DNA of 29,886 nucleotides from Paulinella micropora. Lineage: Eukaryota > Cercozoa > Imbricatea > Euglyphida. Shown here one piece after another: positions 1 to 25,126 of the stretch (its first letter is position 1; the number at the start of each line of letters is the position of its first letter). Position numbers and translations under genes: made by a program. Under the pieces are notes generated by a model that did no database searches, was not told the origin of the DNA, and worked only from the letters and a program-made list of their open reading frames with translations. Where the stretch lies: contig BJOX01000003.1 in assembly GCA_009731375.1 (NCBI GenBank), positions 764,380 through 794,265 on the forward strand, in the 5' to 3' direction.

Positions 1-168
1 TCCGTCTGGACCAGTATTTTCATTGAACATACCGGCCCGTCTGGAAGTGTTGGAACTGCCCTTGCGGGGGTGTCATTAGAGCTTATCGTCAATTCTTCGT
101 ACTCCCCTCACGGGTGAGAAGATGGAGGCGCATGTGCAGAAATGCATCAGCCATTGACAGAGAAGCAC

Positions 169-218
<50 letters not shown>
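1..218 (+). repeat. SINE copy 1, 5'-truncated by the window edge, with (ATT)n tail
   Basis: Bases 1-168 match the body of the SINE at 9861-10117, including the stretch gccttgcgggggtgtca, the tcgtactcccctc block and atggaggc.catgtgcagaaatgca, followed by (TTA)n to 218. The tRNA-like head would lie to the left. Orientation plus. Confidence 0.8.
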
Positions 219-219
<1 letters not shown>

Positions 220-360
220 AGAAATCTTATGATATCAAAATAAGCAAAACTTGATTAAAATGCTCCTGGCTACCACAACTGGTACCACAGATAGGTAGGT
301 AGGTAGATAAAAAGAAAGAAAGAAAGAAAGAAAGGTAGCGAGAAAGATAGATAATAGATG

Positions 361-396
<36 letters not shown>

Positions 397-397
397 C

Positions 398-487
<90 letters not shown>

Positions 488-502
488 TATCTGTGTCTAG
501 AC
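219..502. repeat. AT-rich spacer, GGTA/GAAA/GATA and a (CT)n tract
   Basis: A short unique spacer (219-285) is followed by GGTA, GAAA, GATA (288-397) and a (CT)n tract (397-484). No further RCC1 exon was recognised here. Confidence 0.85.
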
Positions 503-15345
<14,843 letters not shown>

Positions 15346-15383
15346 CTGCGTAAACACAGAAAATCTAACTCTAAATATCTAAA

Positions 15384-15445
<62 letters not shown>

Positions 15446-15719
15446 CCTTCCATATCACAGAAACACACGTGCGTACGAAAATACGTTCGTACGTATGTAT
15501 GTATGTATGCATGTATGTATGTATGTATGTATGTATGTATGTATGTATGCATGTATGTATGCATGTATATGTATGCATGTATGCATGTATGCATGCATGT
15601 ATGCATGCATGCATGCCATGTATGCATGTACATGTGTATGTACGTATGTACGTATGTATGTATGTATGTATGTATGTATGCATGCATGCATATTATTTAT
15701 GTATGTATATGTATGTATG

Positions 15720-15750
<31 letters not shown>

Positions 15751-15765
15751 GTGTATGTGTGTGCA

Positions 15766-15796
<31 letters not shown>

Positions 15797-15908
15797 CTTG
15801 TATGTATGTATTGTATGTATGTATGTATGTATGTATGTATGTATGTCAGATAGACAGACAGACAGAGACACACACACACATACACATAAAATTGTACTCA
15901 CACACACA

Positions 15909-15939
<31 letters not shown>

Positions 15940-16492
15940 CATACATACATACATACAACATACACTGTACATACAGACATACATACATATGTACATACAT
16001 ACATACATACATACATACATACATACATACATACATACATACATACATACGTACATACATACATACTTACTTACATACATACATGCATACATGCAATACA
16101 TACATACATACAAACATACACACATACATACATACATACATACATACATACATACATACATACGTTCGTACATACATTCGTACATACATACGTACATACA
16201 TACATACGTACATACATACATACATACATACATACATGCATACATGCATACATACATACATACATACATACATACATAACATGCATACATACATACATAC
16301 ATACATACATACCGTGATACATACATACATACATACATACATACATACCGTGATACATACATACATACATACATACATACATACATACCGTGATACATAC
16401 ATACCGTGATACATACATACATACTTACATACATACATACATACATACATGCATGCATGCATGCATCATGCATACATACATACATACATACA

Positions 16493-16523
<31 letters not shown>

Positions 16524-16958
16524 GTACATACATATGTACATATATATGTATGTATATATGTACATACATATGTACATACATACATACATACATGCATACC
16601 ATACATGCATACATGCATACATACATACATACATACATACATAGATACATAGATACATAGATACATAGATACATAGATACATAGATAGATAGATAGATAC
16701 ATACATACATACATACATATGTACATACATACATACATAAAATGTACATACATAATACATACATACATACATACATACATACATACATACATGCATACAT
16801 ACATACATACAGACACACATACACGCATACATACATGCATGCATGCATGCATGCATACATACATACATACATACATACATGCATACATGCATACATACAT
16901 GCATACACACATGCATACATATGTACGTACATACATACGTACAATATACATACATACC
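15346..16958. repeat. Large inverted ATGT/ACAT block
   Basis: TATC array (15376-15445), ATGT with GCAT and GTGT blocks (15487-15846), a short GACA/CA bridge (15847-15907), then ACAT to 16955 with GCAT, GATA and a thrice repeated accgtgat motif (16312, 16348, 16388). ATGT and ACAT are reverse complements, so the whole could fold as a long hairpin. No exon found. Confidence 0.88.
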
Positions 16959-17980
16959 ATGTGTCTCAGTCTGTGGATCTGTCGGTCTTTCGGTCTTTCG
17001 GTCTTTCTGTCGGTCTGTCTGTCTGTACGTATTTATGTATGGACGGATGGCGGATGGATCGATCGGTGGATGTGTGCCTGTCTGTGGGATTTTGCTATTG
17101 TGTCAGAACAACAAAAAAAAATCTTAAGTTGCAGTTCAGTACTTTTGGTCTCTTTGGCCGACAAGACAAACCGAGATATACATTGAAAAACCAAATTTCC
17201 GACAAGACAAACCGAGATATACATTGAAAAACCATATTTCTGTCTATCCGTCATATCCTTCTGTCCTGTCTGGTCTGGACCGTGGCAGAGAACATTCTTT
17301 TTGCTGTGTGATTTGCGCGTCCTCCTAAGCAAGCGGAGACGCAAGCCCGCGACAAGCTCCCACCACCAAGCATTGAGCCTGATAGGAGTGGAGTGCAAAA
17401 TTGGACGTGTATTTTGTTGAATGCACGCGGGACAGTGAAGGAAAATGTCAGAAACAGGGGTAGAAGGAAAAGTCTGGCCAAGCCGGTCCACCCTGGTAAA
17501 CAAGGCAAAAACTACTTTTTTCTTCCACAACACAAACCTCTTGAGCCTTCGCAAGACATTGCTCTGAGCTTCCATGTCATGTGTCGTTGCGACATAAAAC
17601 CTTGTAAACATGGTCAATACAGAATCTAGTTGCTTTGCGTAGACCAATTCAACATGATAAATGTGAATGTCAACGGGTTACCGAATGACAGAAAGTGGCG
17701 ATGAATATATCTCGTCTTGAACCTTTTTGTCAATATTCGAATTCTCTCATTTGGTGGCATTCACGCCTGGGCAAAATTGATACCATCTCAAACCATTCAG
17801 GCTCGATGAAATAGATTAGTACTTGAGAGATCTCTTGAGTACTTACATGAGTGCTAATGCCATAACCTTCAATAGAAACTACAACCCAACCACACAACCA
17901 TCCATACTGATTCTTAGGATAAACACCAAAAAATACATGCTTTACACGAACAAACAAACAGGCATACATACAACACAAAC
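16959..17980. other. Unique segment, no gene recognised
   Basis: Mixed-composition DNA. It contains a tctttcgg/gtctgtctgt stretch (16975-17035), a 41-bp perfect-looking tandem duplication (about 17158-17239, unit beginning ccgacaagacaaaccg) and short open frames on both strands, the longest about 200 codons on the minus strand partly through repeat. None shows a family I know. Because the RCC1 gene and the plus-strand gene both need more 5' sequence, this is where upstream exons or promoters might lie. Confidence 0.6.
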
Positions 17981-18235
17981 CTACCTACCTACCTACCTAC
18001 CTACCTACCTACCTACCTACCTACCTACCTACCTACTTGTCTTCACACATATATACATATGGATACCTATTACCTACCTACCTACCTACCTACCTACCTA
18101 CTTACTTACTTACCTACCTACCTACCTACCTACCGACATACATACATACATACATACATACATACATGCATGCATGCATACTACATATGTACATACATAC
18201 ATATGTATGTACATACATATGTACATGTACATACA

Positions 18236-18266
<31 letters not shown>

Positions 18267-18446
18267 GTTACATACATGCATATGTCATACATACATACAT
18301 ACACCCATGCATACATACATACAACATACATACACACACATACATACATACATACATACATACATACATGCATACGTATGTCATACATACATACATACAT
18401 ACATACATACATACATGCATGCATACATACATACATACATACATAC

Positions 18447-18477
<31 letters not shown>

Positions 18478-18860
18478 CGTATACATACATATACATACAT
18501 ATACATACATATACATACATATACATACATACATATACATACATACATACATACATACATACACATACATACATACACATACATACATACATACATACAT
18601 ACATAACATACATAACATACATACATACATACATACATACATACATACGTACGTACGTACGTACCTACATACATACATACATACATACATACACATACTA
18701 TACGTACGTACGTACATACATACATACATACATACATACACATACTATACATACATAACATAACATAACATAACATAACATACATAGCATAACATAACAT
18801 AACACAACATAACATAGCATAACATATCATAACACAACACATAACTAACATACATACATA

Positions 18861-18891
<31 letters not shown>

Positions 18892-20110
18892 CATACTACA
18901 TACATACATACACATACTATACATACATAACATAACGTAACATAACATAACATAACGTAACATAACATAACATAGCATAACATAGCATAACATAGCATAA
19001 CATAACGTAACACAACATAACTAACATACATACATAACATACATACATACATACATACATATACATATATATATATACATACATACATACATAAATACAT
19101 ACATACATACATACATACATACATACATACATACACATACATGCATAAATACATACATTCATACATACATACATACACACATACATACATACGTACATAC
19201 GTACGTACGTACGTACGGACGTGCATACATACATACATACATACATACATTCGTACTACCTACCTACCTACCTACCTACCTACCTACCTACCTACCTACC
19301 TACCCACCCACCTACCTACCTACCTACCAACATACATACTACATACATACATACATATCTGCATACCTACATGCCTACATGCCTACATACCTACATTCCT
19401 ACATGCGTACATACCTACGTGCCTACCTATCTACATACCTACATGCCTACATGTCTACATACCTACGTGTCTACCCATCTACATGCCTACCTATCTACAT
19501 GCCTACATACCTACGTGTCTACCTATCTACATGCCTACCTATCTACATGGCTACATACCTACGTGTCTACCTATCTACATGCCTACCTATCTACATGGCT
19601 ACATACCTACGTGTTTACCTATCTACATGCCTACCTATCTACATATCTGCATACCTACCTGCCTACCTATCTACATGCCTACCTATCTACATATCTGCAT
19701 ACCTACCTGCCTACCTATCTACATGCCTACCTATCTACATGCCTACATGCCTACATGCCTACATACCTACGTGCCTACCTATCTACATATCTACATACCT
19801 ACATGCCTACATACCTACGTGCCTACCTATCTACATGCCTACATACCTACATGTCTACATACCTACGTGTCTACCTATCTACATGCCTACCTATCTACAT
19901 GCCTACCTATCTACCTGCCTACCATACCTACGTGCCTACCTATCTACATGCCTACCTATCTACATGCCTACCTATCTACATGCCTACCTATCTACATGCC
20001 TACATACCTACGTGCCTACATACCTACGTGCCTACCTATCTACATGCCTACCTATCTACATGCCTACACCTACGTGCCTACATAGATACATACATACAAG
20101 CCATTCATCT
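17981..20110. repeat. ACCT, ACAT, AACAT and CCTA higher-order arrays
   Basis: (CCTA)n (17982-18135), ACAT (18136-19250) with AACAT pentamer islands (18757-18840, 18920-19020) and ACGT patches, (ACCT)n (19255-19328), then 19330-20085 in a higher-order pattern of 12-48 bases built from tacctacgtg, cctacctatctacatg. Its units are multiples of four, so all three frames stay open; this is not coding. Confidence 0.88.
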
Positions 20111-20115
20111 ATTTA

Positions 20116-20435
20116 TCTATAGGGTGACCATGACCGGAAAGGGGAGAGGACATACATTCATACATACATACTTATTTACATACACATACATAACGGACAT
20201 ACATTCATACATACATACTTATTTACATACACATACATACATACATACATACATACATACAAGTCCATTTATCTATCTATCTTTCTATCTATAGGGTGAC
20301 CATGACCGGAAAGGGGAGAAGACATACATTCATACATACATACTTATTTACATACACGTACATACATACATACATACAAGTCCCTTTATCTATCTATCTT
20401 TCTATCTAAAGGGTGACCATGACCGGAAAGGGGAG
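20116..20435 (+). repeat. Three echoes of exon P1 acceptor border
   Basis: Copies at 20116-20147, 20287-20318 and 20404-20435 carry the acceptor region ctatctatag (one has ctatctaaag), then GGTGACCATGACCGG and AAAGGGGAGA. They are separated by ACAT with a constant acatacttatttacatacac segment, giving units of about 117-171 bp. All lie upstream of P1. Confidence 0.9.
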
Positions 20436-20528
20436 AAGACATACATTCATACATATATACTTATTTACATACACATACATACATACATACATACAAGTCC
20501 ATTTATCTATCTATCTTTCTATGTATAG

Positions 20529-20581
20529 GGTGACCATGACCGGAAAGGGGAATTGCAGACCCGTCATGTGCTTAGAGACGG
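20529..20581 (+). CDS. Plus-strand gene, exon P1 ([17 protein letters not shown])
   Basis: A 53-nt segment between acceptor tgtatag and donor gtaata. The preferred frame reads [17 protein letters not shown] plus two bases; a second frame is also open, so the frame is not proven. It is supported as an exon because its acceptor border recurs three times upstream (20116-20147, 20287-20318, 20404-20435) and its donor border five times downstream, the same pattern as the safer exons. Confidence 0.55.
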
Positions 20582-20584
20582 GTA

Positions 20585-20644
<60 letters not shown>

Positions 20645-20682
20645 GGGAAAGGCAGACCCGTCATGTGCTTAGAGACAGGTGT

Positions 20683-20714
<32 letters not shown>

Positions 20715-20745
20715 CAGATAGATAGATAGATAGATATAGATAGAT

Positions 20746-20787
<42 letters not shown>

Positions 20788-20926
20788 GGATGGATGGATG
20801 GATGGATGGATAGATAGATAGATAGATAGATAGATGAGATGTCGCAAAGGAATGTAGTCCTTGCAAAGGAACGCAGTTTCACATCAAACAATAATTTGTG
20901 TACTGTGCATGTGTCCAGATATATAG

Positions 20927-20983
<57 letters not shown>

Positions 20984-21059
20984 AAGGCAGACCCGTCATG
21001 TGCTTAGAGACGGGTATTGGATAGATAGATAGATAGATGATAGATAGATAAATAGATAA

Positions 21060-21090
<31 letters not shown>

Positions 21091-21091
21091 T

Positions 21092-21141
<50 letters not shown>

Positions 21142-21205
21142 GGATGGATAGATAGATAGATAGAAAGGGGAAAGGCAGACCCGTCATGTGCTTAGAGACT
21201 GGTAT

Positions 21206-21245
<40 letters not shown>

Positions 21246-21303
21246 CAGATAGATAGATAGATAGATAGAAAGGCAGACCCGTCATGTGCTTAGAGACGGG
21301 TAT

Positions 21304-21344
<41 letters not shown>

Positions 21345-21373
21345 GGATGGATGGATGGATGGATGGATGGATG

Positions 21374-21423
<50 letters not shown>

Positions 21424-22051
21424 AAGGCAGACCCGTCGTGTGCTTAGAGACAGGTATTCGATAGATAGATAGATAGATAGATAGATGAGATATCGACTAA
21501 TGTCAGAAAAAAGGAGCTTCTGATTTCGTCAACCAAGGAAGTCTGCGGGTAAAGTATTAACCCGATGCCCAGCTAAGCCGTGATGTTTGCACGGAAGGGA
21601 CTGATACAGGCGATACCAAAGCTCCCTAGTACCAGGCGGGGCCAGGGCTCGTTCCATAAGCGCCCCTTGCAGAACGAGCTCCCACCTCCATTACAGAGGA
21701 CCCAGTAAGCAGATGGAGTTTCGAGACTGTTCGACAGTCTAGTATAAACCGACAGAGCACTGTGGGTTTTATTCCGGGCTCAACAAGCGAGAAAGGGCAC
21801 CCTGAGGGAACAGGATTGTGCTTCCCGTCGCTATTTCGGCATGTGACTTATAGGCGTATGGCTAGGCACACATAAGGCACCCCACCACGGGCCCAGCACA
21901 TCCCCTAATTCTCTGTCTGTCGACAGATGGCACCCATTTCAAAAAACCAAGCCCAAGGGAGGGTCAGTGACACCTCAAGTGGCCTTGGTTCACTCCGTGG
22001 AGTAAGTGATGAGATCAGATGATGAGATATCGACTAATGTCAGAAAAAAGG

Positions 22052-22108
<57 letters not shown>

Positions 22109-22152
22109 GATAGATAGATAGATAGATAGATGGATAGATGGATGGATGGATG

Positions 22153-22199
<47 letters not shown>

Positions 22200-22290
22200 G
22201 GATGGATAGATGGATGGATGGATAGATAGGTAGATAGATAGGTAGGTAGATAGGTAGGTAGGTAGGTAGGTAGGTGGGTGGGTAGGTAGG

Positions 22291-22347
<57 letters not shown>

Positions 22348-22356
22348 TAGATAGAT

Positions 22357-22396
<40 letters not shown>

Positions 22397-22418
22397 GAAT
22401 TAGTGGTAGCGTTAGGTC

Positions 22419-22493
<75 letters not shown>

Positions 22494-22663
22494 CATCCAT
22501 CTATCTATCTAACTCTAAGCCTAACCCTAACTTTACTGGAGGTGTATGTATGCATGTGTATGTATGTTATGCATGTATGTATGTATGTCTGTATGTATGT
22601 ATGTATGTATGTATGTATGTATGTATGCCTGTATGCCTGTATGTCTGTATGTATATATGTATG

Positions 22664-22697
<34 letters not shown>

Positions 22698-22753
22698 TGT
22701 ATGTATGTATGTATATGTATGTATATGTATGTATATGTATGTATGTACGTATG

Positions 22754-22784
<31 letters not shown>

Positions 22785-22807
22785 TGTCATTGAGTGTAAT
22801 ACATGTA

Positions 22808-22839
<32 letters not shown>

Positions 22840-23061
22840 GTATGTATGTGTATGTATGTATGTATGTATGTATGTATGTATGTATGTATGTATGTAGGTA
22901 TGTATGTACGTACGTACGTACGTACATAAGTATGTACGTACGTATGTATGTATGCATACATGCATGTAAGTAATGTAATATAATGTAATATAATGTAATG
23001 TAATGTAATGTAATGTAAATGTAATGTATTGTAAGGTAATGTAAGGTAATGTAATGCATGC

Positions 23062-23094
<33 letters not shown>

Positions 23095-23879
23095 TGTATG
23101 TATGTATGTATGTATGTATGTATGTATGTATGTATATGTACGTACGTACGTACGTACATACGTACGTATGTATGTATGCATACATGCATGTAAGTAATGT
23201 AATGTAATGTAATATAATATAATGTAATGTAAATGTAATGTATTGTAAGGTAATGTAAGGTAATGTAATGCATGCATATATGTATGTATGTAGGTATGTA
23301 GGTATGTATGCATGTATGCATGTATGTATGTGTATGTATGTACATATGTATGTATGTATGTATGTAGGGGATATTTATGAATCGATGTCTCTCTGTGCGA
23401 ATGTATGTATGTATGTATGTATGTATGTATGTATGATCCATGTAGGGGATATTTATGAATCGATGTCTCTCTGTGCGAATGTATGTATGTATGTATGTAT
23501 GTATGTATGTATGTATGTATGTATGTATGTATGTATGTTGCATAGGGGATATTTATGAATCGATGTCTCTCTGTGCGAAACATTTTGAGCTGTCGGGCGC
23601 TGCTGCCATTCAAAAGTAAATACATATACATGCACACCTCACCTACATACATACAAATATCTACCTATGCATAAATACAACATACACACAAGTAGGTATG
23701 TATGCAAACAGCTGCAATTCAAAAGTAAGTACATACATACACATGAAATACATGCACAGACCTCACCTACATACATACATACATACATACATACATAGAT
23801 ACATAGATACATAGATACATACATACATACATACATACATACACACATACATACATACATACATACGTACATATATACA

Positions 23880-23937
<58 letters not shown>

Positions 23938-24504
23938 TGTATGTATATGTATATGTATATGTATGTAGTGCGATTCGAATGGGAAACAGGGCAAAGGGCT
24001 TCCACTTCCAATATCTAGATCAGATTGAGGTACAACATACATACATACATACATACATACATACTTATAGTGCAAAACATACATACATACATACATGCAT
24101 ACATACATACATGCATACATACATACATACATACATACATAGATACATACATACATACATGCATACATACGATGACGTCTAACATCATTAGTCTCCCTAA
24201 CGCTGCATGCTTGCATACATACATACATACATACATACATGCATACATACATACATACATACACATACATACATACATACATACATACATACATACATAC
24301 ATACATACATACATACATACATACATGCATACATACATACATACATACATACATAAATACATACATACATACATACATACATACATGCATGCATACATAC
24401 ATACATACATATACATACATACATACATACATACATTTTTATGTATGCAGGGTCACGAAAAAATGACGCCTAACATTATAAGTCTCCCCGGTGCGGCCGA
24501 GTAA
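20529..24504 (+). CDS. Plus-strand gene, C-terminal exons; possible AAA+ ATPase small domain
   Basis: Five GT-AG bounded segments on the plus strand, the last ending in TAA. The last four join with matching phases (1, 2, 0) into PNPNFTG, then [40 protein letters not shown], and [15 protein letters not shown] with a short tail to the stop. The stretch [18 protein letters not shown] resembles the helical small domain that follows the AAA+ core, where a pattern like F.LSG..I.N....A is common. The first exon ([16 protein letters not shown]) could be the D.+..L...H segment before it. No Walker A or B motif is visible in the window, so the enzyme assignment is an inference. At least one exon between the first and second is missing from this model, because their phases do not meet (2 against 0). 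Confidence 0.55.
20645..21457 (+). repeat. Five echoes of exon P1 donor border
   Basis: Copies of GGCAGACCCGTCATGTGC and TTAGAGAC(G/A)G followed by gt occur at 20645-20680, 20983-21014, 21167-21202, 21269-21300 and 21423-21454, each set in GATA arrays. The donor-like gt is kept in all. A 75-base unique piece lies between the first two (20835-20918). Confidence 0.9.
21485..22053. repeat. GATA-flanked 0.5-kb repeat, copy 3 plus tandem head
   Basis: Full unit 21485-22020, slightly shortened in the cacacccacacc region, followed by the first 33 bases of another unit (22021-22053) that breaks into GATA. Ends in gtggagtaagtgatgagatcag, as copy 2. Confidence 0.88.
22054..22519. repeat. GATA then CTAT array, inverted around a 25-base centre
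   Basis: GATA/GGAT/GGTA (22054-22395) and CTAT (22420-22510) face each other across gaattagtggtagcgttaggtc. Complementary arms could form a long hairpin just before exon P3. Confidence 0.88.
22520..22541 (+). CDS. Plus-strand gene, exon P3 (PNPNFTG)
   Basis: A 22-nt micro-exon candidate after acceptor actctaag and before donor gtgtat, reading PNPNFTG with one base over, which meets the phase of the next exon (GG before GAT). It contains a telomere-like CTAACCCTAAC string, probably by chance. The call rests on phase and splice sites only. Confidence 0.45.
22542..23545. repeat. Intron P3-P4: ATGT and duplicated TAATG block, P4 echoes
   Basis: ATGT arrays, an ACGT patch, and a block of TAATG/TAAGG pentamers that appears twice (22965-23056 and 23180-23272) within a roughly 215-bp tandem duplication. 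Two copies of the P4 acceptor border lie at 23365-23400 and 23442-23479. Confidence 0.88.
23546..23615 (+). CDS. Plus-strand gene, exon P4 ([22 protein letters not shown])
   Basis: A 70-nt exon between acceptor gcatag and donor gtaaat (phase 1 in, 2 out). It reads [23 protein letters not shown]. Its 5' border is echoed twice upstream (23365-23400, 23442-23479) and its 3' border once downstream (23709-23731, with an ideal gtaagt donor). The [11 protein letters not shown] segment is the basis of the AAA+ suggestion. Confidence 0.65.
23616..24450. repeat. Introns P4-P5 and P5-P6: ACAT/ATGT arrays with P4 and P6 copies
   Basis: Outside exon P5 this is ACAT with a short ATGT block before P5. It holds a P4 donor-border copy (23709-23731) and a diverged P6 fragment (24171-24208). 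The duplicated cacctcacctacatacatac motif occurs at 23634 and 23759. Confidence 0.88.
23969..24029 (+). CDS. Plus-strand gene, exon P5 ([20 protein letters not shown])
   Basis: A 61-nt exon with acceptor tatgtag and donor gtacaa, phase 2 in and 0 out. With the split asparagine codon it reads N, then [20 protein letters not shown]. Phase fits both neighbours exactly. Confidence 0.68.
24451..24504 (+). CDS. Plus-strand gene, terminal exon P6 ([17 protein letters not shown], stop)
   Basis: Eighteen codons including TAA, after acceptor tttttatgtatgcag, phase 0. It reads [18 protein letters not shown] diverged piece (reading [14 protein letters not shown]) sits upstream at 24171-24208 within the ACAT repeat. 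The sequence after the stop is ordinary, mixed DNA, consistent with a 3' UTR. Confidence 0.68.
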   Translation, partial: GHEKMTPNIISLPGAAE

Positions 24505-24597
24505 AAAGAATAGTTGCCTAGGTTTTCTAACTATGACATATCTATGTGTCTCCTCCTCTCGCTCCTCCTCTCGGTGTGCGTGAATGCNNNNNNNNNN

Positions 24598-24628
<31 letters not shown>

Positions 24629-24850
24629 AGCTTCGCTGTTTCTTGAACGGCTGGCCTGCCCTCTTTCCTTTTGTATGTTCTCTCTCTCTCTCTCTCTCTC
24701 AGTCTCTCTCTCTCTCTCCTCCCCTTCACTGTTCTCCGACCCTTTCGTTATATTACCCACATGTTTGTATCTTTTAAATGTCTCGTTACTTATTTTTTCC
24801 TCATTTTCGCGTAAAAAATCAGTTCTTGATATATAAAATCTTAAATATAC
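24505..24850. other. Likely 3' UTR and flank of the plus-strand gene
   Basis: Mixed DNA, a 10-nt N gap (24588-24597), poly-C and (CT)n tracts (24598-24720), then AT-rich sequence. No clear polyadenylation signal before the MITE; an AATAAA lies just past it near 25128. Confidence 0.55.
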
Positions 24851-24852
24851 TA

Positions 24853-25124
24853 TTGCTGTTGACATTCAAGACAACAAAAAAAATTGATTTTTCTGTTTTG
24901 GTTGGAATCAGTTTTGGTTGGAATTTTGATTTTGGGTGAAAATTTGAATTTTTCAAATTAACGGCTATATTCGTCCGCAAAATATCGTAAATTTTCGCGA
25001 AATGTTACCGTTAAATTTGAAAATTTGAATTTTTGTCACAAAAATGAAAAACTGTCACAAAAATGAAAATCTGACACAAAAATGAAAAACTAATTTTTGT
25101 TGTTGTCTTGAATGTCAACAGCAA
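24853..25124. mobile_element. 272-bp MITE with terminal inverted repeats and TA target duplication
   Basis: The left end TTGCTGTTGACATTCAAGAC and onward is the reverse complement of the right end, over about 25 nearly perfect bases and some 40 with mismatches. TA flanks both sides (24851-24852, 25125-25126), as in Tc1/mariner elements. The inside is AT-rich, with three units of tcacaaaaatgaaaa, and cannot encode a transposase, so it is non-autonomous. Confidence 0.88.
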
Positions 25125-25126
25125 TA

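Noticed and set aside
15439-15480. Open minus-strand segment (THVCFCDMEG) with a gtagat donor, as an upstream RCC1 exon
   Set aside because: No AG acceptor is available within reach upstream; the segment is bounded by ATGT repeats.
17033-17647. Minus-strand open frame of about 200 codons
   Set aside because: No recognisable domain and partly composed of low-complexity sequence; may be chance or an old element.
17730-17978. Minus-strand open frame with tryptophan-rich segment (YGWLCGWVVVSIEGYG)
   Set aside because: Looks more protein-like than its surroundings but matches no family I know, and its splice context is unclear.
19141-20294. Open frame of over 300 codons (TYLHAYIPTCLP pattern)
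   Set aside because: A CCTA/ACAT higher-order repeat open in all three frames; period is a multiple of four.
20869-20899. Possible missing exon P2 ([10 protein letters not shown]) that would link P1 and P3 in phase
   Set aside because: Splice sites and phase fit, and the acceptor looks duplicated, but donor-border copies of P1 continue beyond it, which breaks the side rule; too weak to call.
22520-22531. Telomere-like CTAACCCTAAC string
   Set aside because: Fewer than two full repeat units, inside a candidate exon; no telomeric array.
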